Shown piece by piece: positions 1 to 11,289 of a stretch of 51,000 nt of DNA; positions within the stretch are counted from its first letter, which is position 1; every line of letters begins with the position of its first letter. The stretch comes from Cristatella mucedo (Eukaryota; Bryozoa; Phylactolaemata; Cristatellidae): positions 1,500,001 through 1,551,000 of the forward strand of contig WPIO01000052.1 of assembly GCA_009760855.2 (NCBI GenBank). Reading direction: 5' to 3'. The translations under genes were made by a program, and so were the position numbers. The notes under the pieces are model-generated. The model was not told where the DNA came from. It made no database searches and was given only the letters and a program-made list of their open reading frames with translations.

Positions 1-1165
1 AGCGGTATTTGTCACGGAAGCAGTTAAAGGCTGTAACTGGCCGCTGCTGCTGCATAGAATTGTCTGCATTTTACAGATATGGACTTCATACGTCAAGCTA
101 AGAGTGCTCTCCTTGCTGCCTGGCTATTGCAACTGCATACGTACCGGTACTCCTAGGTCCTAGGTTACAACCAACACCATGGCATGGTGCGTTTGAGGCT
201 TGGTTCTGACTGGATTTGGAAGCTGAACTCCTCGTTTGTTGCGGCAACAGGTTTTGACCAAACCCTTTCCTCCTTGATCGCATGCCGGCTGTGTGCAACA
301 GAGACCAGAGTCTTGCTGTCATGGGTCCCGACTGTCCTTTGGCCACACCCTTTTAGCCTTAACAGAGTCTCAATGATCGCTGCCGCATAGACGCCGAGAC
401 CATCCTTAAAATTGGGGAGGGTTGACATTAAACTTATTGTTCATGACCCCTTGAATGAATAGCTACAAAAGCTACCCACTGGGTATATCAGCGGATTAGT
501 CAGGCTGCAATCGATTCGCCAGTCACTTCCCCTGTTCACTTTTCACTCTTGGCCAAATTCCTTCTCACCTGAAAAAAAACAGAGCCTATTGTGCTTCCCA
601 GGAGGCTTCTACTTTCATACAAAATATAACACAAAATTTACACAAAATGTACGTTAAATTTAATACAAAAATAGCCTCAATCTGGTGTCGCCGTGCACCC
701 TTGTCCTATCGGACTTAAATTGACTTCCGATCGTAGCTTGAAATCGAAAAAGAGTATAGGCCGTGACAATTTCGGACACTAAAGTCGTACATTTACAGTA
801 CACAGATTTATAAAATGACAGCCGTGGCCTCTTCAAATTGTGTTCACATGTAGCAGACACACGCTAACGTTACCCTAGCTAGGGACCACAATTCACTTAT
901 TCAGAGTACACACATCCACTTTGCGAAACGTACGTGAGTGTGTTACATAGATCATGCACCGGCTAGCAGCCGTTCTGATAGCTCTGATGGCTGAGGTAAT
1001 GCAGAGTGCTTGGAGAAGAGTTTACGGATTTATCACAGCAGCAAATAAGCGGCAGTAAAACACCAACCAATGCATATGACTTGTTAATCGACGGTGAAAA
1101 CATGTCTTTCCCGTTTGAGGGACAGTGCAAGATGTCTCAAAGTGGCGGAAACATTGTACCAACAG
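1..1165. other. No recognisable gene
   Basis: Only short open frames are present. The longest, on the minus strand at 165-428 (87 codons), has no family resemblance I can name and no convincing splice context. The sequence next to the LINE end at 1,166 is AT-rich and featureless to the eye. Confidence 0.5.
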
Positions 1166-1383
1166 TAATAATAATACACATGATAAAGCTCCCTCAGAGA
1201 ACTTAATCCCTTTCTAGGTGCTTTACATTTGCTGCAAAGGGAAACGAGATTAAAGGTTGGGTAATATTGTGCTTGATAAACAACATGAATTTCATGGTTA
1301 GGGGTGAAATGCATAGATTCAACAGGCAAGTGCAGTTGATGGCAGCATGCAAAGTGTCAGCAAGCATACAAAAATGAAGCATA

Positions 1384-1541
1384 TAATTCATTTATATAAT
1401 GTATTTGTATAGAGCCCCAGTAGAACTTAATCTCTATTCAGGTGCTTGACATATGCCTCGGGGCTGGAACCCACGACCTCTTCCAGACCTAGGTAGGGGC
1501 GAGTATATTAATCGGTAGACCAAACCAGGTCGGTATCATAT
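1384..1541 (-). mobile_element. tRNA-derived SINE nested in LINE copy 1
   Basis: This stretch interrupts the alignment of LINE copy 1 with the copy at 24,119-25,357. Read on the minus strand it starts with a tRNA-like head: an A-box-like TGGTCTACCG and a B-box-like GGTTCCAGCCC. It then passes into a tail (plus 1,413-1,450) that matches the 3' hairpin region of the family 1 LINE (shared core GAGATTAAGTTCT). CATAT occurs at both edges and may be the target duplication. Head, body and LINE-like tail are the expected layout of a SINE mobilised by a partner LINE. Boundaries are approximate. Confidence 0.6.
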
Positions 1542-2151
1542 GGACCCACTAAATGCCGTCCTAAATAGGTGCTTCTTTCAGTTATTTTTTAATGTGTTCA
1601 AGTCAGGCGAGCTTGTGGAACAACGCAGGAGTGAGCTCCAGGTTTCGGGTGCATGCGAACTAAATCCGAGGTCCACCAAACGATTTGAGGTTTTTATGAG
1701 GTATTGGTAAACTGTTACATTCCGAAAAGCAGGCGGTACGATGCTTGGCTTGGTGGGGGAGTAGATTGAGAGACAGGCTAGATCTAAATAAGGAAGTGAC
1801 TAAAAAGTGAGTGTCGAAACCTTGAAATCTATCCGTTGCTTGACTTTTAGCCGGTGCAGGTTGGGAAAAAGTGGTGTGATGCGGAAACTTTGAAGCTGGG
1901 TCAGATTAGCTTACTGCTGAGTTTTCCACCAAATGCAAGCGCCTGATTGCACATGCCGGTAGGCCAGCAAACAGGAGTGACAGAAATGAAGACCTGTTCT
2001 GGCGCAAATGCATGGACCAAGGTAGATATAATATCCTTCTTTAACGAGCCAGAAGTTTTAGCAATGTTGCGTATGGCAAATCAGGCAGACTTGACTGAGC
2101 GGCTGATGTGGTAGTTTAACGGATGGCCACTTTGGAACACGACACCTAGAT

Positions 2152-2382
2152 TTATTGCAGATTTAATAGGAGATATGCTGGCAGGGCCGATTTTGAGAGT
2201 GCAATGCCATAAATATACACAACAAGAGAGTTGAGAGAATTTGACGTGCTCGAAGGCTGGGAGGGATCAAAGCAAAGGTACAACTGAGTATCATCCACGT
2301 AGAAGAGAAAGCCCAGATTTTGCTTGGCAATCACCTCGGCCAGAGCGAGAGTATAGACCATGAAAATAACCGGACCTAGCAC
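2152..2382 (-). pseudogene. LINE reverse transcriptase palm fragment
   Basis: About 76 codons covering the RT palm: LGPVIFMVYTLALAEVIAK, then FYVDDTQLYLCFDPSQPS. The two catalytic aspartates of the YxDD box are still present. The upstream RT piece at 2,432-2,815 lies in another frame, so one frameshift separates the two. Downstream the frame degenerates after SNSLNSL, where the family 1 copy at 24.4-25.3 kb continues normally. It is a remnant of the family 1 LINE and not functional. Confidence 0.85.
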
Positions 2383-2431
2383 GGAGCCATGAGGTACCCC
2401 ATATTTTAGAGGTACCGTGGTTAATCTTTTT

Positions 2432-2815
2432 TCAATCTACGTAAATACTCTGGAGTGTCCCACTGAGATAGGACCTGAGCCATAGCAGAGCAGTGCCACT
2501 GATGCCCAGGTGACACGGTGGGCACTCTGGCAGATCCTGATGATCAATAATATCAAAAGCTGCAGAAAGATCGAGTAAAACACTCAGAGACGCTCTACCC
2601 ATGTCCGCATCACTAGGTAGGTTAATGCACATCTTAAGCATTGCTGATTTTGTGGAGTGATTAGCTCTAAATCCATACTGGAAAATCTGAGCAAGGTTTG
2701 AAGTGTCAGCAAATGAGTTCAGGTGGTCTGCTACTACTCGATCCAGTGGCTTTGATAGGAATGGTAGAAGCGAGACTGGGCGATAGTTGCTCAAGTTCTC
2801 TTGGTCTAGTGTCAT
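2432..2815 (-). pseudogene. LINE reverse transcriptase fingers fragment
   Basis: About 127 codons with the RT N-terminal motifs in order: ENLSNYRPVSLLPFLSK (residues 6-22), a GFRANHST block, LLDLSAAFDIIDHQ with the first catalytic Asp, and WLRSYLSG. This order is characteristic of CR1/L2 and related LINE reverse transcriptases. It ends in a stop before the palm region, which follows in a different frame at 2,152-2,382. It is a broken remnant of the same element. Confidence 0.88.
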
Positions 2816-3539
2816 TGTCTTGATAAGTGGCCTGACTAAAGCTTTTTTGAAAATTGTCGGACGTGACCTGAGGCTAATGGCATATTGTTGGCGTTAGTGA
2901 TGCATGGCAGCTGCGTATCAATGGAACCTAGGAGCAGGACGGTGGGAATAGGCTCCAATGGATTTATGTGTTCTGTGATTGGGGTATACACTTTACACCG
3001 AAAACACAAGTGACCTGCTTAAATGTAGACACTGAGGAGCAGCCAGGAACCGAGGACATCATTCTAGGGGGGAAGCTGCCGTCGCCGGGATGAACTTCCT
3101 GATCTTGTCAATGTTCTGGACGAAGAATCAAGAGAAAAGATCTGCTAGATCATCACAAGGAACATAAAGCAAGGAGCTTATCTTGACGCGGCTGAGAAGA
3201 TGGTTGATCGTCAACATCAGCATTTTTTTGTTGTGCAACTGTGACTCAACAATGTTTTTAAAGAAGCCGGACTTGGCCTTTGCTAGGATTGATTGATACG
3301 ACCTACAGTGGTCCTCATATGCCTGTCAATGGACCGGTCAGTCTTGATCGTGTGTATGCTTTTTGAGGCTTGCACCGTGCAGACCCAGCTAGTTTAATGT
3401 CTGTGGTAAACCATAGGCCGTCTGGGCTTTGAAACACAGTGTGCATAGCGGTGATTATTTCTGGACCAGAAACGTACCGTAGCAAGTAGCAAGTATTGCA
3501 GGGCACTTGTACTGGGGCATAGGGTAGCATGTTTTATGT

Positions 3540-4660
3540 CTCACATTACAAGTCTCAACCTAGGATAGGCGTGTAGGAAGTTGCGACTTGGATTCCGGGA
3601 CGAGCCATCCTGTGATTTCGCCTGCAGAGACAGTCCAAGTGAATAAACCTCTCCTGCTCCGTGCCACGCCAAAGTTTTTCTTTCGTCGTTTCGTTCGTTT
3701 CATTTCATTTCGCCGGTTCGTTGCAAGCGAACCAGTGAATTAAATTGTTAACATTGGCATGGTACGTATGGAGCAAACGATAAGCATATCTTACAGTTAC
3801 GCTTAGCCATGACTTCCTCGTTCCTTGTACAGAACTAACTTCCGTCTTGACCGTGAGAATACTATCAAACGGGAAGTGATAGCTATCAGCATCATTACTG
3901 AACCACAGAGAGAAGGGACGATTGCAGGTCACGTGTACTGCCTGGCAGGGTCTGACAAATGCTGAGTCGTGCGAAGGGAGGATCGTGGTGGCAAAGCAGG
4001 TTTGTTAGGTTTCACCTTTATGTGAGCTGCATTTCTCTTCGGTTCTTTGTGACCGGTCAAAGAAAAGGTTCACTAATTCTCGGAGCAACATTGGGATTCC
4101 CTATGGTTGCGATCGCAGCGATTGCAATTGTGATAATGGCAATACCACCGAATGCAGAAGAACAGGCAGATACGCTTAAATATAGGGAGGACTCCAGGAG
4201 CATACGGCCTGTAAAAAGCCCTCATTCCTGTCCGGTTAGTCACGCCTTGGTAACAGAGTCAAATAAAACTGAAAGGAAGCGTGCGGTCTGCAATAAGGTA
4301 GGAATTGCTCGAAAGCATGGACGGGCAATGATTTTAAAAAAGATACTTTAGGCCAGGATCGTACTTTGCTCCGGCATATAAAAGACTTACCCATGATTCT
4401 AGTCTCGGCATAAGGTAGTGGTTTTTTCAGGTGCTCTCAATTCACGATCCAGATTTGAACGAGTGTCAGGATGCAATCAATAATGTATCGCCTGCTGCAA
4501 GCTAGGAGATGGTAGCAACAGCCCTTGTGCCTCTATATGATTGAGGCTGATGGATAGGTTGGCCTTGCATTGGTAATATGGCAATTAAGACCACCTTCAC
4601 TGGGAAGCAGAGCAGTCACCGTACGACTCGTATTTAATAAAAATCTACTCAAGAATTCCC
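3540..4660. other. No recognisable gene; one hydrophobic open frame
   Basis: The only long frame is plus 3,959-4,351 (130 codons), with a hydrophobic stretch (LILGATLGFPMVAIAAIAIVIMAI) followed by a basic tail. I recognise no family, start context or splice sites. A similar hydrophobic-coding stretch is seen near 14,735-14,810, so this may be a remnant of a duplicated locus. Treat it as unassigned. Confidence 0.4.
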
Positions 4661-4664
4661 CAGA

Positions 4665-4910
4665 ATTTGTCAAACGTAACAAGTTTTAATTTAAATAGGC
4701 CTGCAGTGAGCCCAGTTAGATTGAGATACAAAGTAAACTGTCACTATCTGCAAACTCATTTTAAGGGTGCTCATTCCATTTCCCCACGGCGGATTATTGT
4801 AATTATTGATAATATAATAATAATAATAATGAAACAGTTTAATTTATATTCTGAAATTGCGATAAATGCTTGCCTTCAGAGGCCATGGCCATTTTTACCC
4901 ATTTAAAAGT
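4665..4910 (+). repeat. Dispersed repeat, copy 1
   Basis: About 245 bp that aligns with the reverse complement of 18,590-18,860. Shared landmarks include AACAAGTTTTAATTTAAATA at the left end, CCCAGTTAGATTGAGA, a central purine/AT block, and CTTCAGA(A/G)GCCAT near the right end. An internal AAT microsatellite lies at about 4,812-4,832. There is no coding content, and no terminal inverted repeats are obvious. It could be a short non-autonomous element. Confidence 0.7.
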
Positions 4911-5074
4911 CTAATTGTTCTTATGTTGGCTTTGGCATTGATATTTAGCTTTAACGAGAGTCCGGTCGGACCAGGAAAGTGATCTTTGCCTCTTGAGCAG
5001 TTGGCTCAAAATTCTGTGCAAATCTCTTTGCATTGCAACAAAAGGGTTGCGACTAACGCTAAGAGTATCATATA

Positions 5075-6448
5075 TGTGTATGTATGTATCTCCGTCTGTA
5101 ACTCCACAAAGTCATTAGGACCATGTGTGTTACGGAGGAGAGTTTTGAATAGCCCACTCACAGCCTAAGCGGCTTTTGGTACGCATTCGGTAGCCAACTG
5201 ACTTCGTCTCTGGCAACAAAGAGAAAGTATGAGGCATAGCAGAATTATGAGAGCAGTTGAGGTTGTGAGTAGCATGAAAGTAGCCGCTCAGCACCGCTGA
5301 AAAGGATGAGCCATAGTCGGCAGTAGGAGAGTAGTCGTCATTACGTAAGAATTGTGGAAGCGAGTTCAAAACCGAACTACTGCTCATAGGACACCCGAAG
5401 TGTGTGGTAGGATTAAAAAACTTTGCTCTTTAATAGGTGATGCTATTGTGCGACCATCCTCACTTGCTCGAAATTTAGGTGTCGTTTTCGACAGCTGCCT
5501 CAATTTTAAAAGCTTCATTCATAAGACTGCTTCTACAGCTAGCCATCACGTCCGATCCATTTCCAACATTAGGAGCTGCCTCCCACATTAGCATGTACAA
5601 ATTTAACTAGCTCCTTAGATCTGTCTCGGCTTGATTATTGTAATTCCTTTTCTGCTGGGCTGCCGAAGAAAGCTATTACATCACAGCAGTAGACTAGGAA
5701 TATGGCTGCAAGGCTAGACTTCAAGTCTCAGTGGTTTGAGCACCCGTGTCCTCTGCTGAAAGAGGTAGGACGGATACCGGTTGAGCAAGGATACAGAGAA
5801 AGTTCTTACGCTGTCCCACAAGGCCCACCGCGGCTAGGCTCCTTCGTACCTAGCTGAACTGCTGCATCAAATTCAGTCTGTTCGCACCCTCAGGTTGTGT
5901 GTGGACAATAAATTAGCTGTTCCGTTCCACCGCTTAAATACCGTTGTCGACAGAAGATTTAGCTCTGCCGGTCCTAGACTGTGAAACTTGCTTCCACAAT
6001 TCTTAGGCAACGACAACTACTCTCCTACTGCCGACTATGGGTAATCGTTTTTAGCGGTCCTGAACTGGTACTTCCATGCTAATCACTACCTCAACTGCTC
6101 TTCTGACTCTGCTATGTTTCTAACTTTCTTTTCGTTGCGTTAGACGAAGTCTGATGGCTACCGAATGTTCACCAAAAGCCATTAAGGCTGTGAGTTTGCT
6201 CTACGAAACTCTCCTGCATATTACAGGTCTTTATGACTTTGTGGAGTTACAGACGGAGATACATTGTATTCAAATCCAGGAACTGCAGAGCTATAGCTTC
6301 TGTCGCCAACGGTCTTTAAGCTGAGGAGTGGGACAGCTAATTTATTGCCCACACGGGACCTGAGGGCACAAACAGGCTGAAACTGATTCAGCAGTTCAGC
6401 TAGGTACGAAGGAGCCTAGCCGTGGCGGGCCTTGTGGATCTCGTGCCT
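5075..6448 (-). mobile_element. Family 2 LINE 3' fragment (outer), interrupted by a nested copy
   Basis: Minus-strand family 2 LINE sequence occurs in two blocks, 5,075-5,370 and 6,269-6,448. They are collinear with the uninterrupted copy at 26,654-28,572: the first ends at the GCGAGTTC point and the second resumes at CTGCAGAGCT. Between them sits an oppositely oriented copy of the same family. The left edge contains a TGTA-rich tail next to the conserved 3' terminus (TCTCCGTCTGTAACTCC on plus). The outer copy is 5' truncated and non-coding. Confidence 0.8.
5371..6268 (+). mobile_element. Family 2 LINE 3' fragment (inner, nested insertion)
   Basis: A plus-strand fragment starting inside the post-RT coding region (the NKTKLVLIGHP block, degraded) and running to the family 3' end GTGGAGTTACAGACGGAGAT. 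TTCAAA occurs on both sides (5,365-5,370 and 6,269-6,274) and is the likely target-site duplication. The first part reads IGDAIVRPSSLARNLGVVFDS and SISNIRSCLPH before a stop. The rest is frameshifted. It is a 5'-truncated dead copy inserted into another copy of its own family. Confidence 0.8.
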
Positions 6449-7066
6449 GTGCTAGATTATTCGAAGGAGAATCGTTAATTCATGAGAATTCTCTTTATTC
6501 GTAGGACAGTAAATGAGTTCTGCTTTCCATATACACCGTTTTCTTCTCCTATCATCCGGTACTTCAATTAAATCTGTGATACGCCTTGAAATATGAATGT
6601 ACTGCTGAAAACGTGCTCTCTTGTCCCCGAAGGTAGCAGATGTATTGCTTACTGCTTGGCTTCGCATTAAAAATTACATATATACCCATTCACGAACTCA
6701 GTCCATCACTATTCAGCTAGTAATGTGAGCACAAATTTATAGCCAAGGCCACAAAGCCTTTGTTCCGATGCCAATGGGTAACGCACTGGTTATGCTTCGG
6801 ACTAGTAACACTGATGTGTTTCAAATCTTGTCCAGCTCAAAGACAATTCTTTGGGTACTCAGTCCAATGGTAACCCTTTCATTTAGAATTTTGAAAGTCA
6901 CTTTTAATCAATGCTATCAAGCTTGTAATAAGCACCCTATACAAAGTCACCTGACGTGATTTGTTAGGCAAGTGTACCGTCATTCCCGTTGCTGGACAAG
7001 TGTAGCATTGTCGCTCTGTGGAATATACAGCCACATTACAAAGTATGGATATAATACCAGTATTAC
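6449..7066. other. No recognisable gene
   Basis: Only short open frames are present, none with a recognisable motif or splice context. It lies between the nested LINE pair and the exon-like stretch at 7,067-7,202. Confidence 0.5.
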
Positions 7067-7202
7067 TTGAGCCGCCTTGAACCTGTCTTTCTTGTATTCG
7101 CGATCGTGCATTGGCGCTAGTGCAAGCTGTCCTGGTATTTTCGTCAGTGGAAACGTTCTACGATCGATGAATCTCTGCCTTTTCTTGATCAACCCTTCAT
7201 GA
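7067..7202 (-). other. Exon-like open stretch, unrecognised
   Basis: On the minus strand a pyrimidine-rich TTTTGCTGCTAG acceptor precedes 45 open codons, followed by a GTAATA donor-like sequence. The predicted peptide is basic and contains RFIDRRTFPLTKIPGQLALA and DREYKKDRFKAAQ. I do not recognise a family and see no partner exons. The splice sites could arise by chance in AT-rich DNA, so this is a weak candidate for an exon of a larger gene or pseudogene. Confidence 0.18.
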
Positions 7203-7559
7203 CTAGCAGCAAAAGATTATTGATGCAGGCTTCACATTTGCATTCATTTCACCTGCCTCGCTGCACACGAACTGACACCAACATTGTGAATTAAATGATG
7301 ATCACTTTCAGGAAATTGTTCTTGCTTGGAACTAATCCTTAAGTTGTTAGGATGTCAATACGTCAGCATGCATATGCAATAATCATGCTCATACGCATAG
7401 TTACCGAGAAAGTCACAAGTTACTTTTAGTACGTGGAATTTTCACCTTTACCTCTCAAACAGAAACGGAATAATTTCGTTATGCGAAACCGTACTGAAGG
7501 AAACATGCTATACAATATGCAATACTTATTGCTGCTGAAAAGAGGATATTACATTAAGG

Positions 7560-9060
7560 AGTTTTTGGCTCTCTATCCGCCAGTTCTGGCTAGTTGTTCT
7601 TAGTCCGTGGGCACAAGTGACAGTAAACCAAAGAGGTGGAGGAGCCAAAAGCCAGATTCCAGTGCTGGGATTAACTTGAAGCAAAGGCCGTCGTGTACGA
7701 ATGGGTGTTCAGGTCTTGCCGAAATATAAACATCCGGTGTTGAATTTCTGACAGTGCAGCCACGCTTCATATAGGCTAAGCTTTACTGTACAAATTGAAA
7801 GTAAACTTTCATTTTGCGACGGATTAGAGCCGGTTTAAAAATTGACCGTGTGCCTGAGAAGAATGGTTTTTTCGAAGCTTGGAGCGATCTGTGGGACATC
7901 AGGGTTACTATTCTAGAACCCAACCACCGCTTTAACTATCGAAGCGACGTTTCAGTCGTTCTCTGCAAGGCTGTATTGCTCCGGTGTTAATTTTAACCCA
8001 CGTTATCAGCATAATCTCAGTAAACTGAGTGAATGAATGCTTATGTACATAAAGCAAACTAAAAAAAGTGTGCTTTCTTGGTACGAACAATCTCTCGTTA
8101 AAGTCGTAGGGAAATCACAAAATTTCAGAAGAAGGATTGGGTCGTCTTTGTAACGTGGCAAAACGGTCTCTAAAGGCAAGCGTTTATCTCAATATGAGAT
8201 GAAACTGCAGCAGAAAAAAAGAGGGACACCTGTAAAAAGGATTGCTCTCTGAGAGTGACAGTGCGCCTTTGCATCTCATGCTGAGTTAGCTCATCACAAG
8301 CCTAGTGAAAATAAAACTTGAAGCCTTTGAATAATTGTATGGAATGCTAGAGCAGAGTAAAATAATTTCGCTTACTACTCAGACGTTGACTATTCTGCTT
8401 CTGAATAAAGGTCTCCTAAAGGGGAACAAAGGTCAAGGTAAAATCTTTGACTTCGTCTATGACACCCGTAGAAGCTCAAGAGCATTTGCTGAAAGCAGCC
8501 TGCTTGAATACTATGCACCATAAAGAGAGATCACTTTCGCCCAAGACCAACACGAGGGCCGTGTCTTTAAGCTTCTGCAGCCAGGCACGACCCTCGCATC
8601 TCAATCAGTTAGCATTCACCTGGTCTGGACGTAAGTTCACACAATTCTTACCTTCCACCTGACCAAACAGTCCCGTTCATAGGCGTTTTGCTCTGTCGCC
8701 TGGGCATGACTAGATCGATGGAGAGTCCTGACATATACAGTCATTTTGCAACCGTAGTTTGATCGAGATTAGGCTGTTCTGGAGTGCTCCTCCCTGCTCT
8801 ATGGTGTTGCCGACATCACTGTCTCAGGCGTGGCTATTGCAACTATAGGCACGCCAAAGACTGTACCGAAAATGACTGAATCTTGGGTTTGTTACTCCAC
8901 GAAATGCACAAGGGGCGTACGGGTAGCAAAACTGGGCAGCCCATTAAAGTTAGATGTAGCTGAGCTCGTCCCATCGAAATACTTAGTGGTGCTTATTAGG
9001 CAGTTTCGTTTGCTTAGCAGCAGATGAGTCTTAAAGGTTAGAACTACTGATCGCAGCTGC
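7560..9060. repeat. Diverged segmental duplication, copy A
   Basis: Collinear with 13,150-15,015 over many short blocks: the TAGTCCGTGG(G/A)CAC region, ACTTGAAGCAAAGGC, CATCAGGGTTAC with CAACCACC, AAACTGCAG..GTAGAA-like and CACCTGTAAAAAG-like blocks, ACACAATTCTTACC, and CTCTGT(C/T)GCC. Spacing is preserved but substitutions and indels are numerous, so the duplication is old. The two copies flank the lectin gene. The stretch that is an open exon-like frame in copy B carries length changes here and is not open. Confidence 0.6.
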
Positions 9061-9061
9061 A

Positions 9062-9150
9062 ATTAAGGATATTTTGCGGCAGGATTTGAAACCATGACCT
9101 TGGGTTCGATGTCGTGAAAAGGGACCACCTTACTTAGTGGGTTGTCCTGG
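9062..9150 (-). mobile_element. Possible tRNA-derived SINE remnant
   Basis: On the minus strand the stretch reads like a decayed tRNA 3' half: AACCCAAGGTCATGGTTTCA followed by AATCCTGCCG, which resembles a T-arm with B box. It lies just where the two segmental duplicates stop matching. No complete cloverleaf, poly-A or clear target duplication is visible, so this could also be chance similarity. Confidence 0.25.
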
Positions 9151-9613
9151 CGCACCACGTATTTGTGGCAATACCCTGTAGATTAGCACAACTGACCTAC
9201 AATCGCTGCTAATTGCTGTGGTAAATTATTGATTCGGTTATTAGTTGTTATTAATTATTGTTGCTCGTTTTAACTTCCCGTTTGATAGCATTATCCGCCC
9301 CCAGGCAAATGGTAGGTCCACAGAAGAAACGAGGAAGTAAGGGGGAAAGTTCATCAAAACGCTAGGCCTCTCGTTCTTGTTTGCTTAAAACTAAAGAATT
9401 GATTGACTATGAGACCCGGAAGAATTGAAGATAAGATAGCCCCTCGGAGCATCTAGAGATTATCTGAGGCAGCTGAAGACTAACACCCATCATAACGCAA
9501 AACGCCCCCATTTTCAGGTTTAGTTTACTGAGCTCTTGTGCAAATATGCCGTGCTGATGTCATGCTACTCACTGTGTCCACCATAACCTGTCTAAAGTTC
9601 ATTAGCGAGCTAC

Positions 9614-9620
9614 TATAAAG
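9614..9620 (+). promoter_or_regulatory. TATA box of the C-type lectin gene
   Basis: TATAAAG lies 60 bp upstream of the lectin start codon. Pol II initiation about 30 bp downstream would fall near 9,645 (CTCACACC) and give a 5' leader of about 30 nt. This fits a simple TATA-type promoter; it is inferred from position and sequence only. Confidence 0.55.
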
Positions 9621-9673
9621 CCTTGTTATCCGCCGCTCCCTCACACCTCACAGTCTCCCTAAAAGTGAGCGAA

Positions 9674-11255
9674 ATGTTGTCATCGATGACAGTGTCTTCT
9701 GCATTAGCTGGATCATTGGTATTCCTCATCGGTTGCTACGGTAAGTTCAAGCACTCATGAAGCTGCTGCAGAAGCTGCTGCAACCGGGCGGTGCATAATG
9801 TCGGTGTTTGCCTGCCATGTCGACCGAGAGCACTTGGGAAGACTTGGTAGAGACAGCTGCGTGACAGGAGAGCGATCTCAGGCGCATGAGCACTGCCTGT
9901 TATTACATAGCTCTTGGCTGTTGACCGTAATTCCAGTCCTCCAGTCTTTGTCTGAAGCTGGAATCGCAACGAGCTCTTCTAGAATTGCTGGCTATGCAAG
10001 AATTGCAGGCGCTAAGGAGACGGCTAAGCGATACCTTGCAGGGAACAGGTCAAATAACTCCTATAACCTCCCGTTGTTCAACCGGACCGTGCTTCTGTAT
10101 CCGAAGCTGTTATTTCCTGCATTTCCTGTCACCTGTGGTAGAAAAAAATAACACTCGGTTAGAAGTGAAATGTAGTAGTATTAATGAATGTGAGTTCAAC
10201 GTATTAGAGGAGATGAATATAATCGCATGAACTTTCCAAAGCACATCGTTATGATTCTAATTGGTGGCCACATGAATGCAATAGTTTAGTCTCAGGTGCT
10301 TACATTAGGAGTGAGATACGTCAAACCTTGGAATATGATGTAATTTACGGCCGATACGAAGGTCACTGCATAAATGGCTCTTAAATTATTAGGCACTTAA
10401 GAAAAAGATGGTGTGCGAAATCTGAACATTTATTTAATTCGTCTAAAGCAAAATTATTTTATTAAGGCAAGTTTTAGCTGCCATTGTTTCACACTCTTTT
10501 TAAGTTTGCATTATTTTTTGAATTTTTTAAAACTTTTTGATCTTTCATGTTTTAAACTTTCAAATGCTAAGTCTCTGAGTTGGTCTGCTCGCGGAAAGTT
10601 TCCAGGTCGGTGCACTGTATGTACCTTTCATTTTCAGCATCCGAGAAGCTTTCAACTGAGTTCAAACCGTTCTACGTTTTTGATACTTTATCTACTTACG
10701 ATGAAGCAAGTAGACATTGCCGCCAACGAGGTTTAACCTTGGCTAGAATTGACAGTGAGTTGGAGAGAAATGAGATCACACGTTTTCTCGACTCTAAAGC
10801 AGGTAAACGTATACAAAGTGTGTCAATTCGTATTTTTAGCCCCAGCACAATGGCCTCTCGCTTTAAAGCTGTGCAATTCTGGAAGCATTATTAAGGTGCT
10901 ACCATATTGTTGATTACAAATATATCTGAATTGCCCATGCTCGTTCGGATATCTTAACTTAATCGTCTGCATTGCAGAGTTACAAGGAAGAGACTATTGG
11001 ATTGGCCTGAAGTACAACAGAGTCGCCACTAACTCACTTTTAAACTGGTGGGGGTGGGAGTGTGGATGCAAGGCAATGAGATCGCAACCGTGGCAGTACA
11101 CTGATTGGTCGGCAGGAGAACCAAACAGGTTTCAAGGAAAAGTAGAGGACTGCATTCATCTATGGAGTAGATCAGGCTATCAATGGAACGACGAACAGTG
11201 CAGCTACAGATATTTTTTTATTTGTCAGAAATGCGAAGAATCTCAGATATGCTGA
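9674..11255 (+). CDS. Secreted mannose-type C-type lectin (3 exons)
   Basis: The predicted gene has exons 9,674-9,740, 10,638-10,802 and 10,978-11,255, joined in frame (510 nt, 169 aa plus stop). Both introns are phase 1 with GT-AG ends: GTAAGT donor and TTTTCAG acceptor for the first, GTAAAC and TTGCAG for the second. Exon 1 encodes a hydrophobic signal peptide (SALAGSLVFLIGCYG). The rest is a single C-type lectin domain: FYVFDTLSTYDEASRHC, DYWIGL, then SAGEPN (the EPN motif typical of mannose-type calcium-dependent sugar binding), and QWND with the calcium-coordinating Asn-Asp, ending FICQKCEESQIC. Extra cysteines in the WGWECGCK segment and at the C-terminus may form additional disulfides or dimers. 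The product is probably extracellular and may act in glycan recognition or innate immunity (inference). It has a TATA box and a polyadenylation signal close to the stop. Confidence 0.87.
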
Positions 11256-11261
11256 GAAACT

Positions 11262-11267
11262 AATAAA
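11262..11267 (+). promoter_or_regulatory. Polyadenylation signal of the lectin gene
   Basis: AATAAA starts 7 nt after the TGA stop of the lectin. This predicts a very short 3' UTR, with cleavage roughly 10-30 nt further on, and supports 11,255 as the true end of the gene. Confidence 0.6.
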
Positions 11268-11289
11268 ATTTTGCAGTGGTCTTGATTTT

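Larger units (their letters stand above)
1166..3535 (-). mobile_element. Degenerate CR1/L2-type LINE, family 1, copy 1
   Basis: The element reads on the minus strand. Its 3' end is at 1,166, with a short AAT microsatellite and a hairpin tail (1,185-1,225); its decayed 5' side reaches about 3,535. Visible blocks are a pre-RT linker (about 2,816-3,480, many stops), the RT fingers (NYRPVSLLPFLSK), the LDLSAAFD motif, the palm motif FYVDDTQLYL, and the post-RT region to the 3' UTR. It aligns along most of its 3' half with the copy at 24,119-25,357. It has multiple frameshifts and stops, and a SINE is inserted at 1,384-1,541, so it is inactive. CR1/L2 assignment rests on remembered motif style; the 5' boundary is approximate. 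Confidence 0.85.
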
